Origin: Nocardioides sp. CFH 31398
GTDB lineage: Bacteria > Actinomycetota > Actinomycetes > Propionibacteriales > Nocardioidaceae
Assembly (NCBI RefSeq): GCF_022436705.1
Contig: NZ_JAKUHT010000026.1
Span: 1 to 64,000 of the forward strand
Direction of reading: 5' to 3'
Length of the DNA stretch: 64,000 nucleotides
The position numbers and the translations under genes are program-made. The notes beneath the pieces are model-generated. The model saw only the letters and a program-made list of their open reading frames with translations, made no database searches and was not told the DNA's origin. Shown here piece after piece: positions 11,423 to 22,433 of this stretch. Each line of letters starts with the position of its first letter. Position 1 is the stretch's first letter.

Positions 11423-11654
11423 GGCCCACCACCCCCATCTCGATGAGGTCGGCGAGGCAGGACGGCGTCGAGACCTCCTCGTAGCCGCGCGCGTCGACGC
11501 GCGGGTCGGGGTCGGCGGCGTGTGCGGGGTGGTCGCCCAGCACCGTCAGCGCGGCCGGCGCGACCGCCAGGGCGCCGAGCCCCTTGAGCACGCCGCGGCG
11601 TCCCGTCCGCAGGCCGCGCCCGTCGGTCGGGGGAGTGTCGATCGGGGGTGTCAT
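11400..11654 (-). CDS. Small Tat-signal ORF overlapping the amidase gene
   Basis: An 84-aa ORF starting at ATG 11654. Residues 15-45 look like a Tat signal: GRRGVLKGLGALAVAP, then a hydrophobic run and an AHA-type cleavage site. Only about 38 residues follow, with no domain I recognise. Its last 23 bp overlap the start of the amidase in a different frame. It is either a small exported protein translationally coupled to the amidase, or the amidase's own export signal separated by a frameshift. The sequence alone does not decide. Confidence 0.5.
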   Translation of the reverse strand: MTPPIDTPPTDGRGLRTGRRGVLKGLGALAVAPAALTVLGDHPAHAADPDPRVDARGYEEVSTPSCLADLIEMGVVGRGDLVAG

Positions 11655-11715
11655 GGTCCCAGGTCACCAGGGCCCGCCGGCGGGGCGAAACGGGGAGAAC
11701 CCTTGCGTGGACGGA

Positions 11716-11754
11716 CCGAGGGCCCGGCCGCTGCAGGTGCGGTCGGGCCCTCGG
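11716..11754 (-). terminator. Hairpin terminator downstream of fungalysin gene
   Basis: A 16-bp stem (11716-11731 with 11739-11754, one G-U pair) with a 7-nt loop, starting 22 bp beyond the protease stop codon at 11777. There is no U-run, as is common in such GC-rich genomes. Confidence 0.7.
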
Positions 11755-11776
11755 CGCCGAGAGGCGGAGCGGTGGG

Positions 11777-14700
11777 TCAGTAGACCTGGAGCTCCGCGGC
11801 GCGCACAGACTCGTCACGGTCGGTCGCCGTGCGGCAGTCCGTGTCGTTGGTCGGGTCGTCGTCCTGCTCCCCGGCGTAGCCGGCGAAGCCGGTGCACTGG
11901 TTCTCCAGGGCGACGAACCGCAGCGCGGCCGCCTTCGTGGCCGGCACCGTGAACGACCGCAGCTGCTGCTTGCCGACGGTCGGGCGCGGGGCGACGGCGG
12001 GGAAGGCGTCGGCGGGCGCGGTGTAGAAGCGACGGAACGTCGCGTCCGGGCTCCCGCACTGCGACACGCACGCCTCGAGCGCGAAGCGGCGCAGCGAGGT
12101 GAAGCGCGACCCGGCGTCCGTGTCGTCCTCGCCCTCGGCGAGCGCGGGCCGCAGCATGGCGCTGACCTGGACCCGGCGCACCGTGCGGACGCCGCCCGCG
12201 AGGTCCACCGTGACCGACGGGCGCGTGCCCTGGTCCACCGACACGTCCGCACCGGTGCTGCGACCGGCCCAGTTGGTGGCCTCGGTCCCGTCGATCAGGT
12301 CCTCGGTGTTGAGGGACCCGGCCGTGGTGGAGAGCACCCGGGCGCCGTTCGCGGCGGCGGAGAGGTTCTCCGGCGCGGCGACGGTCACCGTACGACGCTC
12401 ACCGGCCCCCACCGTCATGGAGAAGCGCTTCGCGCCCCGGGTGGGGGAGACGTAGAGCATCTCGTAGGTGCCGGGCGTGAACGACGCGGTGTCGCCCAGC
12501 TCGGTGCCGCGACGGGTGTCGGCGACCGGGCGGGACCGCGCCTCGAACCGACCGACGTACACGTTGCCGGCACCGGCGGTGTCGAACGTGATCCGGGCGT
12601 TGTCGGAGCGCGGCGACGCGAACCCGCCGACCGTCTGGGTGTCGTCGCCACCCTGGGAACGGGCGTCCTCGCCCATGCCGCGGCGGGCGAACGCGTCCCA
12701 GATGACCTTCTGGTTCTGACCGTTGAAGCGCACGCGGTCGGCGGCGAGGAAGGCGTCGCGCATGTCGAGCATGCTCACCGCGCCGCTGGCCTGCAGCAGG
12801 AACGAGTCGAACATCAGCTGGATCCAGCGACGGTTGCCGGCGCAGACCTGCGGACGCAGCGGCGAGGCGGCGGCGCGGCCCTGGGCGCAGCTGAGCTGAC
12901 GCTTCGTGTCGCGGTAGGGGTAGTCGCGCTCCCACTTGTCGACGAGCGCCTGGCGGACGTCCCACATCGTGCCGCTCCAGATCTCGCCGTCGGCGTGGAC
13001 CTGGGGACCGAGCGTGTCGTAGCCGACGTTCGAGTAGTTCAGCGGGTTCTGGTTGTGGGCGAAGTTGCGGATGCCCGACTCCAGGTTCCCGGTCACGTAG
13101 GCGCCGGTGATGAACGGGTGGACGCCCTGGTCGTAGCCGTGGCTGAAGACGTACTCCGCGGCGACGAGGTCGCTCCAGGACTCACCCATGGCGCCGCCCT
13201 GGTCGGACGTCAGGCCCTCGTCCGGCCCGGCGATCATGCGGTTGCTGATCGCGTGGGTGTACTCGTGGCCCGCGACGCTGAAGTCCAGCGCGCCGTCGGC
13301 GCACGGTGCGTAGAAGGCCCCGGCCAGCGGCTGGAACAGGTACTGGTTGGTGATGCCCGGGATGCCGTCCTGCAGGGTGATCTGGTTGGCGTTGTTGCGG
13401 CCCAGACCCGTCGCGGCCGGGGCGCCGGTGATGGCGCCGGCCTGGACGTTGCCCACCTCGGGGTCCCGCTCGCGGGACGGGTCGGGGTTCTTGCCCAGGT
13501 TGCTCAGCTGCATGTTGTAGTTCTGCTCGGTGAAGCCGAGGCCGTAGCTGAAGTCGTGCATCCGGTTGTGCTGGGCGTTCAGGTTGGTCGTCGCGTAGAC
13601 GACGTCGTTGCCGCCCGGCACCAGCTGGGTCGGGTTGCAGCGCGAGTTGTTCCACGCGTCGGTGAAGCGCGGCGTGGTGTAGCGCCGCTCCGGCGAGAAC
13701 GGCCGCTGCATCAGCCCGCCCGGGGTCAGCGGGCTGACCCAGGCCTCGGCGGTGTTGGCGTTGTTGCCGAGCGAGGTGAAGCTCGGCAGGTTCGCGCCCG
13801 GGATGACGTCCCACGGAGCGCCGAACGGCTGGTCGACCGGTCCGCTCGACAGCGTGCAGCCCTTCGGCTGCGAGCCCAGGCCCCGTCGTCCGCCGTAGCA
13901 GGCGATCGCGTCGTTCGTCGGGGTGGTGTCCGCCGAGAAGTCGAGCGTGGGGTTCGTCGGGAAGTAGCGGTAGCGCGGCAGCTGGGAGGACGTCGAGCCG
14001 CCCCCGCCGCCGGGCAGGGACTCGTCGCTGGTCTGGACGACGCCCGCGTAGTCGCCCGGCTCCATCACGGTCTCCGCGGTGAAGGGGCACACCTGCACGG
14101 CGTAGTCACCCGCCGGGATGGCCGCGTCCGGGGTGTAGGTCAGCGCCTCCGGCGACGCCAGGAGGTCCTGGCTGGCCAGCAGCTCGCCGTCCGGGTCGAA
14201 CAGCTTGACGGTGACGTCGTTGGTGGGCACCGCGGCGGTCACGCCGACGACGATGGTGCGGGTGGCGTCGTCGTCCAGCGGCACCGTGACGGGGTCGTCG
14301 CAGGCCGTGGGCGTGATCGCGCCCGAGAACGGGATCGTCTGGGTGGTGGTCGCCAGCGGAGCCGCCGGTGCGGCGGCCGCCGGGACGGCGGTCGGGGCCG
14401 CGCTGCCGGGCTCGAAGTGCTCGACCTGGTTCTCGCGGTAGAGGACCTCGCCGGTCACCGCGTCCACGAGGCTGGTGTAGGCCAGGGCGGCCTCGCCGTT
14501 GCGGGGCTGGGCGTCGACGACGTTCGCCTCGACGACCGGGCGGACCTCGCCGTCGGCGAGGGCGAGGGCCGTCGGCCGCGCCTGCTGCTCCTGGGCGAAC
14601 CCGTCGACGGTCAGCCGCGTCCACGGCCGGACGGCGCCGAGGGCCCCGTCGAGGTCGTCGGTGGCCTCGGCGGCCACGTCGCCCGCGGAGGCGGGCAGGC

Positions 14701-15343
14701 CGATCTCCTCGGCCGCGGCCAGCCAGCCCTGCACGGGGCTGAGGTCGGCGGCCTCCGTGAGGGCGCCGGGCGTGGCCTTGACGAGCGAGGACGACACGTA
14801 GTGGACCCGTCCGCCGTTCACGCCGACGGTGACCTGGCCGCCGCGGGCGGACCCGAGGCCCTGCGAGCCGAACGTCTGGCGGAAGAGCACCGCCTTCCCG
14901 CTCGACTGCTGCAGGCGCTGGGCACGCACCAGCTCGAGGGACTCGACGACCTCCTCGCTGACGCCGAGCACGTCGCGGTGGTCCATGAGCCACGAGGACG
15001 CGCCCTCGACGGCGCCGCCCGGGGCGGCACCGAGGTCGGCGCCGCGGGAGGGGTTGACCGAGCCGGCCGTGCCGAAGGTGTTCCAGGAGACCCGGAACCC
15101 GTCGCGCCGGGCGGCGGCGAGCTGGTCGGCTTCCGCCGCGACGGAGCCGCGGAGGTCGACGTCGGCCAGGCCGAGGGGGGAGTCGCCGAGGGTGGTGACG
15201 TCGTCGGCGGTGGGGACCGCGGTGGCGGTCGTGGTGAGGCCGGAGACGGCCGGCAGGGGGGCGAGGCCGGGGATCGCGAGGGCGAGCCCGAGGCCGAGGC
15301 CGAGGACCCCGAGGCGGGATCGGCGGGGGTGACGGGTGGTCAT
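11777..15343 (-). CDS. Secreted M36 fungalysin-family metalloprotease
   Basis: An 1188-aa protein from ATG 15343, chosen because GGGAGGGG lies about 7 bp upstream; an earlier in-frame start at 15370 lacks this. A signal peptide occupies residues 1-35. A propeptide region (about 50-330) precedes the M36 peptidase domain with the zinc motif HEYTH (His693, Glu694, His697) and a third ligand Glu721 in MGESWSDL. A PPC-like beta domain appears inserted near residues 340-440. The C-terminal region (about 990-1188) resembles a discoidin/F5-8C sugar-binding fold. It probably digests extracellular protein. The gene is divergent from glgP. Confidence 0.9.
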   Translation of the reverse strand: MTTRHPRRSRLGVLGLGLGLALAIPGLAPLPAVSGLTTTATAVPTADDVTTLGDSPLGLADVDLRGSVAAEADQLAAARRDGFRVSWNTFGTAGSVNPSRGADLGAAPGGAVEGASSWLMDHRDVLGVSEEVVESLELVRAQRLQQSSGKAVLFRQTFGSQGLGSARGGQVTVGVNGGRVHYVSSSLVKATPGALTEAADLSPVQGWLAAAEEIGLPASAGDVAAEATDDLDGALGAVRPWTRLTVDGFAQEQQARPTALALADGEVRPVVEANVVDAQPRNGEAALAYTSLVDAVTGEVLYRENQVEHFEPGSAAPTAVPAAAAPAAPLATTTQTIPFSGAITPTACDDPVTVPLDDDATRTIVVGVTAAVPTNDVTVKLFDPDGELLASQDLLASPEALTYTPDAAIPAGDYAVQVCPFTAETVMEPGDYAGVVQTSDESLPGGGGGSTSSQLPRYRYFPTNPTLDFSADTTPTNDAIACYGGRRGLGSQPKGCTLSSGPVDQPFGAPWDVIPGANLPSFTSLGNNANTAEAWVSPLTPGGLMQRPFSPERRYTTPRFTDAWNNSRCNPTQLVPGGNDVVYATTNLNAQHNRMHDFSYGLGFTEQNYNMQLSNLGKNPDPSRERDPEVGNVQAGAITGAPAATGLGRNNANQITLQDGIPGITNQYLFQPLAGAFYAPCADGALDFSVAGHEYTHAISNRMIAGPDEGLTSDQGGAMGESWSDLVAAEYVFSHGYDQGVHPFITGAYVTGNLESGIRNFAHNQNPLNYSNVGYDTLGPQVHADGEIWSGTMWDVRQALVDKWERDYPYRDTKRQLSCAQGRAAASPLRPQVCAGNRRWIQLMFDSFLLQASGAVSMLDMRDAFLAADRVRFNGQNQKVIWDAFARRGMGEDARSQGGDDTQTVGGFASPRSDNARITFDTAGAGNVYVGRFEARSRPVADTRRGTELGDTASFTPGTYEMLYVSPTRGAKRFSMTVGAGERRTVTVAAPENLSAAANGARVLSTTAGSLNTEDLIDGTEATNWAGRSTGADVSVDQGTRPSVTVDLAGGVRTVRRVQVSAMLRPALAEGEDDTDAGSRFTSLRRFALEACVSQCGSPDATFRRFYTAPADAFPAVAPRPTVGKQQLRSFTVPATKAAALRFVALENQCTGFAGYAGEQDDDPTNDTDCRTATDRDESVRAAELQVY

Positions 15344-15421
15344 GACCCCTCCCAACGTGGTCTGGGCCACGTGGTTACGGCCCGATCGGGCGCGGTTGCC
15401 GGCGAACTAGGGCCGCTCCGG

Positions 15422-15439
15422 TCTTGGATCGATCCAAGA
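15422..15439. promoter_or_regulatory. 18-bp perfect palindrome, candidate operator of glgP
   Basis: TCTTGGATCGATCCAAGA is a perfect palindrome with a central CG, the form bound by LacI-family regulators. It lies 7 bp upstream of the candidate glgP -10 box, where the -35 element would be, so a bound repressor would block glgP. It also lies 79 bp upstream of the divergent protease start. No LacI-family gene is in the window and I saw no second copy. Confidence 0.65.
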
Positions 15440-15446
15440 AGGGCGT

Positions 15447-15452
15447 TAGCGT
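15447..15452 (+). promoter_or_regulatory. Candidate -10 box of glgP (leaderless)
   Basis: TAGCGT, followed by 6 bp and the GTG start of glgP. Its downstream position relative to the palindromic operator supports repression of this promoter. Confidence 0.5.
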
Positions 15453-15458
15453 TCGCCG

Positions 15459-18065
15459 GTGCGCGCTATCCGTCGGTTCACCGTCCGCCCCCTGCTGCCC
15501 GAGTCGCTGGGAGGTCTGGACGTCCTCGCCCGCAACCTCCGGTGGTCCTGGCACCCCGAGACGCAGGACGTCTTCGCCGCCGTCGACCCGGAGCTGTGGG
15601 AGACCAGCGGGCACGACCCGGTGCGCCTGCTCGGCGCCGTCTCGCGCGACCGCCTCGCCGAGCTCGCCCGCGACAAGCGGTTCACGCGGATGCTCGAGCT
15701 GGCGGTCGCCGACCTGGAGCAGTACCTGACCGGGGACCGCTGGTACCAGCGCAGCGAGCCCGCCGCCGGCGAGAGCCCGCGCGGCATCGGCTACTTCTCC
15801 CCGGAGTTCGGCATCACCTCGGTGCTGCCGCAGTACTCCGGCGGCCTCGGCATCCTCGCCGGCGACCACCTCAAGACCGCCTCGGACCTCGGCGTCCCGA
15901 TCACCGGCGTCGGCCTGCTCTACAAGCACGGCTACTTCCGCCAGTCCCTGTCGCGGGACGGCTGGCAGCAGGAGACCTACCCGGTCGCCGACCCCGACGG
16001 CCTGCCCATCACGCTGCTGCGCTACGCCGACGGCTCGCCCGCGACGGTCAGCATCGGCGTCCCCGGCGGCACGCTGCACGCCCGCGTCTGGGTCGCCCAG
16101 GTCGGCCGGGTGCCGCTGCTGCTGCTCGACTCCGACATCGAGGCCAACGAGGGCCACCTGCGCGAGGTCACCGACCGGCTGTACGGCGGCGCCGGCGAGC
16201 ACCGCCTGCTCCAGGAGCTGCTCCTCGGCGTCGGCGGGACCCGTGCGCTCGGCGTCCACAGCGAGATCACCGGCTCGCCCTACCCCGAGGTCTTCCACAC
16301 CAACGAGGGCCACGCCGGCTTCCTCGGCCTGGAGCGGATCCGGCTGCTGTCCGTCGCCGAGGGGTCCCCGGGCCTGTCGCTGGACGCGGCCCGCGAGCTG
16401 TCGCGCGCCGGCACCGTCTTCACCACCCACACCCCGGTCCCGGCGGGCATCGACCGCTTCCCGGTCGAGCTGATGCGCCAGTACTTCGGGGCCGGCCGCG
16501 ACGGCTCCGACGGCCCCGTGCCCGGCCTCCCCGTCGACTGGGTGCTCGCGCTCGGCGCGGAGGACTACCCGGGCGGCGACCCCGGGGTGTTCAACATGGC
16601 CGTCATGGGCTTCCGCCTCGCCCAGCGCGCCAACGGCGTCTCGCTGCTGCACGGTGAGGTCTCCCGCGGCATGTTCAACGGGCTGTGGCCGGGCTTCGAC
16701 GAGAACGACGTGCCCATCGGCTCCATCACCAACGGCGTCCACGCGCCCACCTGGGTGGCCCGCGAGGTCTTCGAGCTGGCCGCCAAGGCGGGCGGCGACG
16801 CCGACGACGAGTCGGTCTTCGACGTCGTCGACCAGATCCCCGCGACCGACCTGTGGAGCACGAAGCGGGTGCTGCGCCAGCGGCTCGTGCACGACGCCCG
16901 CCGGCGCCTGCGCGACTCCTGGCTCGAGCGGGGCGCCGCGCCCGCCGAGCTCGGCTGGGTCGACGAGGCCCTCAGCCCCGACGTCCTGACGATCGGGTTC
17001 GCGCGCCGCGTGCCGTCGTACAAGCGGCTGACGCTGATGCTCCGCGACCCCGAGCGCCTCAAGCGCCTGCTGCTGCACCCGGAGCGACCGATCCAGCTGG
17101 TCATCGCCGGCAAGTCGCACCCCGCGGACGACGGCGGCAAGTCGCTGATCCAGCAGATGGTGCGCTTCGCCGACGACCCGGAGGTCCGCCACCGCATCGT
17201 CTTCCTGCCCAACTACGACATCGCGATGGCGCAGCCGCTCTACCCCGGGTGCGACGTGTGGCTGAACAACCCCCTGCGCCCGTACGAGGCCTGCGGCACC
17301 TCCGGCATGAAGGCCGCGCTGAACGGCGGACTGAACCTGTCGATCCTCGACGGCTGGTGGGACGAGTGGTACGACGGCCAGAACGGCTGGGCGATCCCGT
17401 CCGCCGAGGGCCCCGACACCGGCCCGGAGCTCGACAACGGCCACCGCGACGACGTCGAGGCCACCGCGCTGTACGACCTCATCGAGAACCACGTCGCGCC
17501 GCGGTTCTACGACGTCGGCCGCGACGGGGTCCCCGACCGCTGGCTGGCGATGGTCCGCCACACGCTGCGCTCCCTCGGCCCGAAGGTCCTCGCGACCCGC
17601 ATGGTGCGCGACTACGTGGAGCAGCTCTACGCCCCCGCCGCGCTCACCGCCCGCCTGCTGGACGGCGACTTCACCGGCGCCAACGAGCTCGCCGCGTGGA
17701 AGGGCAGGGTCGGCTCGTCGTGGTCGTCGGTCGCCGTGGAGCACGTCGAGGCCACCGACCTGCCCGACGCCCCCGAGATCGGCTCGACCCTCTCGGTGCG
17801 GGCCTTCGTCGCCCTCGGCTCCCTCGCGCCGTCCGACGTGGTCGTCCAGCTCGTCCACGGCGGCATCTCGTCGACCGACGAGCTCACCGGCGCCGTCTCC
17901 GCGCCGCTCACCCTCGCCGAGTCGTACGAGGGCGGACGCCACCGCTTCGAGGGCACCGTCACCCTCGACCGCACCGGCCCCTTCGGCTACACCGTCCGCG
18001 TGCTCCCGACCCACCCGCACCTCGCCGGCCCGTCCGAGCTGGGGCTCGTCGCGCTGCCGGCCTGA
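15459..18065 (+). CDS. glgP: Alpha-glucan phosphorylase (GT35)
   Basis: An 868-aa enzyme that releases glucose 1-phosphate from alpha-1,4-glucan. The N-terminal about 110 residues are the DUF3417 extension typical of actinobacterial and archaeal-type phosphorylases. The pyridoxal phosphate lysine is Lys618 in ACGTSGMKAALNGG; other conserved blocks are EFGITSVLPQYSGGLG and VFHTNEGHAGF. The GTG start fits both a leaderless promoter and the MRAIRRFTVRP N-terminus usual for the family. In related genomes glgP is divergent from glgE; here a 5-kb secreted-enzyme block lies between them. Confidence 0.95.
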   Translation: MRAIRRFTVRPLLPESLGGLDVLARNLRWSWHPETQDVFAAVDPELWETSGHDPVRLLGAVSRDRLAELARDKRFTRMLELAVADLEQYLTGDRWYQRSEPAAGESPRGIGYFSPEFGITSVLPQYSGGLGILAGDHLKTASDLGVPITGVGLLYKHGYFRQSLSRDGWQQETYPVADPDGLPITLLRYADGSPATVSIGVPGGTLHARVWVAQVGRVPLLLLDSDIEANEGHLREVTDRLYGGAGEHRLLQELLLGVGGTRALGVHSEITGSPYPEVFHTNEGHAGFLGLERIRLLSVAEGSPGLSLDAARELSRAGTVFTTHTPVPAGIDRFPVELMRQYFGAGRDGSDGPVPGLPVDWVLALGAEDYPGGDPGVFNMAVMGFRLAQRANGVSLLHGEVSRGMFNGLWPGFDENDVPIGSITNGVHAPTWVAREVFELAAKAGGDADDESVFDVVDQIPATDLWSTKRVLRQRLVHDARRRLRDSWLERGAAPAELGWVDEALSPDVLTIGFARRVPSYKRLTLMLRDPERLKRLLLHPERPIQLVIAGKSHPADDGGKSLIQQMVRFADDPEVRHRIVFLPNYDIAMAQPLYPGCDVWLNNPLRPYEACGTSGMKAALNGGLNLSILDGWWDEWYDGQNGWAIPSAEGPDTGPELDNGHRDDVEATALYDLIENHVAPRFYDVGRDGVPDRWLAMVRHTLRSLGPKVLATRMVRDYVEQLYAPAALTARLLDGDFTGANELAAWKGRVGSSWSSVAVEHVEATDLPDAPEIGSTLSVRAFVALGSLAPSDVVVQLVHGGISSTDELTGAVSAPLTLAESYEGGRHRFEGTVTLDRTGPFGYTVRVLPTHPHLAGPSELGLVALPA

Positions 18066-18144
18066 CGCCCGCGCGGCGCGCGTGACCCGGCCCGGTCTCG
18101 CCGGGTCGGGTCTGGTCCGGCTCCGGGGTTCCGGGGGCCAGGTC

Positions 18145-18174
18145 GGGGTTTCACCAGCCGGCTGGTGGAACCCC
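18145..18174. terminator. Bidirectional terminator between glgP and pheA
   Basis: A 30-bp almost perfect palindrome (15-bp arms, 18145-18159 and 18160-18174, one G-T pair) between the converging ends of glgP and pheA. No poly-T tract on either side. Confidence 0.7.
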
Positions 18175-18228
18175 CGGGCCCGGGCCCGTGACACGAGTGA
18201 CCACCGAGGCTCGTGCGGCGACAGGGAG

Positions 18229-19137
18229 TCAGGGGGCGTGCGGGCGCGGGCGGTCGGTGGGGTCGGCGGAGCCGAGGCCGGTGCGCAGGGGGCTGGCCGG
18301 GTAGGTGCCGAGCATGCGGAGCTCGTCGGTGAAGAACGACAGCTCCTCGAGCGCGTAGCCGAGGCCGGTGTCCTCGGGGTGGCCCTCGACGTCGGCGTAG
18401 AACTGGGTCGCGGCGAACACCCCGCCGACCTGGTAGCTCTCCAGCTTCGTCATGTTGACGCCGTTGGTGGCGAACCCGCCGAGCGCCTTGTAGAGCGCCG
18501 AGGGGATGTTGCGGACGCGGAAGAGGAACGACGTCACGTACGGCGTGCCCTCCTGCCGCGTCACCTCGACGGGCTCGGGGGAGAGGGCGACGAAGCGGGT
18601 GGTGTTGTGGTGCTCGTCCTCGACGTCGGAGGCGAGGACGTCGAGCCCGTACAGCTCGGCGGCGAGCAGCGGCGACAGGGCGCCGACGGTCGGGTCGCCA
18701 CCCTCGGAGACCTCGCGGGCGGCGCCGGCGGTGTCGTCGGCGACGACACCGCGCCACCCGTGCTCACGGATGATCGTGCGGCACTGGCCGAAGGCGTGCG
18801 CGTGGCTGCGGACGCTGCGGATCTGCTCGATGTCCGCCCCGGGCAGCGCCATCAGGTGGAAGTGGATCGGCAGGAAGTGCTCGCCGACCAGCCACAGCCC
18901 CGAGCCGGGCAGCAGGTGGTGGACGTCGGCGACCCGGCCCGCGCTGGAGTTGTCGATCGGGATGACGGCGAGGTCGGCGGTGCCGTCCTGCACGGCACCG
19001 ATCGCGTCCTCGAACGTCTGGCACGCCATCGGCTCGAGGTGCTCGGCCATCTGCTCGCAGGCGAGGTGGGAGTTCGCGCCGGGCTCGCCCTGGTAGGCGA
19101 CCTTCCCCGTGGCGTGCCGTGCGGCGTCGGTGGTCAC
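18229..19137 (-). CDS. pheA: Prephenate dehydratase
   Basis: A 302-aa enzyme converting prephenate to phenylpyruvate in phenylalanine synthesis. The catalytic domain begins VAYQGEPGANSH and contains the NTTRF motif with the catalytic Thr. An ACT regulatory domain follows (TSFLFRVRNIPSALYKALGG) and carries LESYQVGG where the Phe-binding ESRP motif usually lies. The GEPGANSH and ESYQ forms are those I associate with alphaproteobacterial-type enzymes rather than the Mycobacterium type, so allostery may differ. GTG 19137 lies 8 bp after TAGGCT on the minus strand. Confidence 0.9.
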   Translation of the reverse strand: MTTDAARHATGKVAYQGEPGANSHLACEQMAEHLEPMACQTFEDAIGAVQDGTADLAVIPIDNSSAGRVADVHHLLPGSGLWLVGEHFLPIHFHLMALPGADIEQIRSVRSHAHAFGQCRTIIREHGWRGVVADDTAGAAREVSEGGDPTVGALSPLLAAELYGLDVLASDVEDEHHNTTRFVALSPEPVEVTRQEGTPYVTSFLFRVRNIPSALYKALGGFATNGVNMTKLESYQVGGVFAATQFYADVEGHPEDTGLGYALEELSFFTDELRMLGTYPASPLRTGLGSADPTDRPRPHAP

Positions 19138-19162
19138 GGGCCCTCAGCCTAGGCCCGCCCCG

Positions 19163-19222
19163 CGGACCACGACCGGCGGACCACGACCGGCGGACCACGA
19201 CCGGCCGACCACGACCGGCCGA

Positions 19223-19232
<10 letters not shown>
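19163..19232. repeat. Five tandem 14-bp repeats between pheA and glgX
   Basis: Five head-to-tail units of CGGACCACGACCGG; units 1-3 are identical, unit 4 has one change and unit 5 a few more. The last unit contains the glgX stop codon (TAG at 19223-19225), and the array fills most of the gap before pheA. No start or ribosome site is inside. Role unknown; the unit count may vary between strains. Confidence 0.85.
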
Positions 19233-21385
<2,153 letters not shown>

Positions 21386-21442
21386 CCAACCAGCCTTCGC
21401 CACGGCCCGCCGGACCTCGCCCCCGGGTGGCACCATGCCCCC

Positions 21443-22255
21443 ATGAGCAGCCCTGAGAACCGTGGAGCGAGCGAGTCCGAGACCACCGTCCGCCTCGAGG
21501 TCGCCGACGGCGTGGCGACCATCCGGCTCGACCGGCCGAAGATGAACGCCCTGGACGTCTCCACCCAGGAGCAGATCCGGGCGGCCGCTGCCGAGTGCAC
21601 CGACCGCGACGACATCCGGGCCGTCGTCGTCTACGGCGGCGAGCGGGTCTTCGCCGCCGGCGCCGACGTCGTCGAGATGGAGCGGATGTCGCACCTCGAC
21701 ATGGTCAAGCGGTCCGGTGGCCTGCAGTCGGCGCTCAGCGCGGTCGCCCGCATCCCGAAGCCGGTCGTCGCCGCGGTCACCGGCTACGCGCTCGGCGGCG
21801 GGTGCGAGCTCGCCCTGTGCGCCGACGTCCGCATCGCCGCGGACGACGCCACGCTGGGCCAGCCGGAGGTGCTGCTCGGGATCATCCCGGGCGCGGGCGG
21901 CACCCAGCGCCTGACGCGTCTCGTCGGCATCAGCACCGCGAAGGACCTGATCTTCACCGGCCGGTTCGTCAAGGCCGACGAGGCGCTCGCCATCGGCCTG
22001 GTCGACCGGCTCGTCCCCGCCGCCGAGGTGTACGACGCCGCGGTGGCCTGGGCGAAGCAGTTCGCCGCCGGTCCGATGCTCGCGCTGCGGGCGGCCAAGG
22101 AGGCGATCGACCGCGGCGTCGAGACCGACCTGGAGACCGGGCTGGAGATCGAGCGGGCCGCCTTCGCCGCGCTCTTCGCCACCGACGACCGTGCGGCAGG
22201 AATGAGGTCGTTCGTCGAGAACGGCCCCGGCAAGGCCACCTTCACCGGCCGCTGA
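21443..22255 (+). CDS. Enoyl-CoA hydratase/isomerase family protein
   Basis: A 270-aa crotonase-fold protein. The oxyanion-hole segments are ERVFAAGADVVEM and TGYALGGGCELALCAD; the hydratase glutamate region is GQPEVLLGIIPGAGGTQRL, so both family glutamates appear present and hydration of 2-enoyl-CoA in beta-oxidation is likely. The ATG at 21443 is used; ATG 21434 is closed by a stop after three codons. It is divergent from glgX. etfBA follows on the same strand, which fits fatty-acid oxidation. Confidence 0.9.
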   Translation: MSSPENRGASESETTVRLEVADGVATIRLDRPKMNALDVSTQEQIRAAAAECTDRDDIRAVVVYGGERVFAAGADVVEMERMSHLDMVKRSGGLQSALSAVARIPKPVVAAVTGYALGGGCELALCADVRIAADDATLGQPEVLLGIIPGAGGTQRLTRLVGISTAKDLIFTGRFVKADEALAIGLVDRLVPAAEVYDAAVAWAKQFAAGPMLALRAAKEAIDRGVETDLETGLEIERAAFAALFATDDRAAGMRSFVENGPGKATFTGR

Positions 22256-22256
22256 C

Positions 22257-22287
22257 ACGTCCACCGGCGGGCCGGTGGGCCGGACGT
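22257..22287 (+). terminator. Hairpin terminator after enoyl-CoA hydratase gene
   Basis: Starts just after the stop codon. An outer arm (ACGTCC with GGACGT) encloses an inner hairpin (CCACCGG, loop CGGG, CCGGTGG). Confidence 0.6.
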
Positions 22288-22433
22288 CCGACCCGGGCGC
22301 CCGGCCCAGCAGGCGGCGCGGCGGGCCCGGCCTGCGCCATACTCCCGGGTAACCCCTGGGAGGAACGACCGTTCACCTTGTTGTGACCACGGCGGATCCG
22401 CGAGAATCCAGCCCAGGTGCCGAGGGAGGATCC

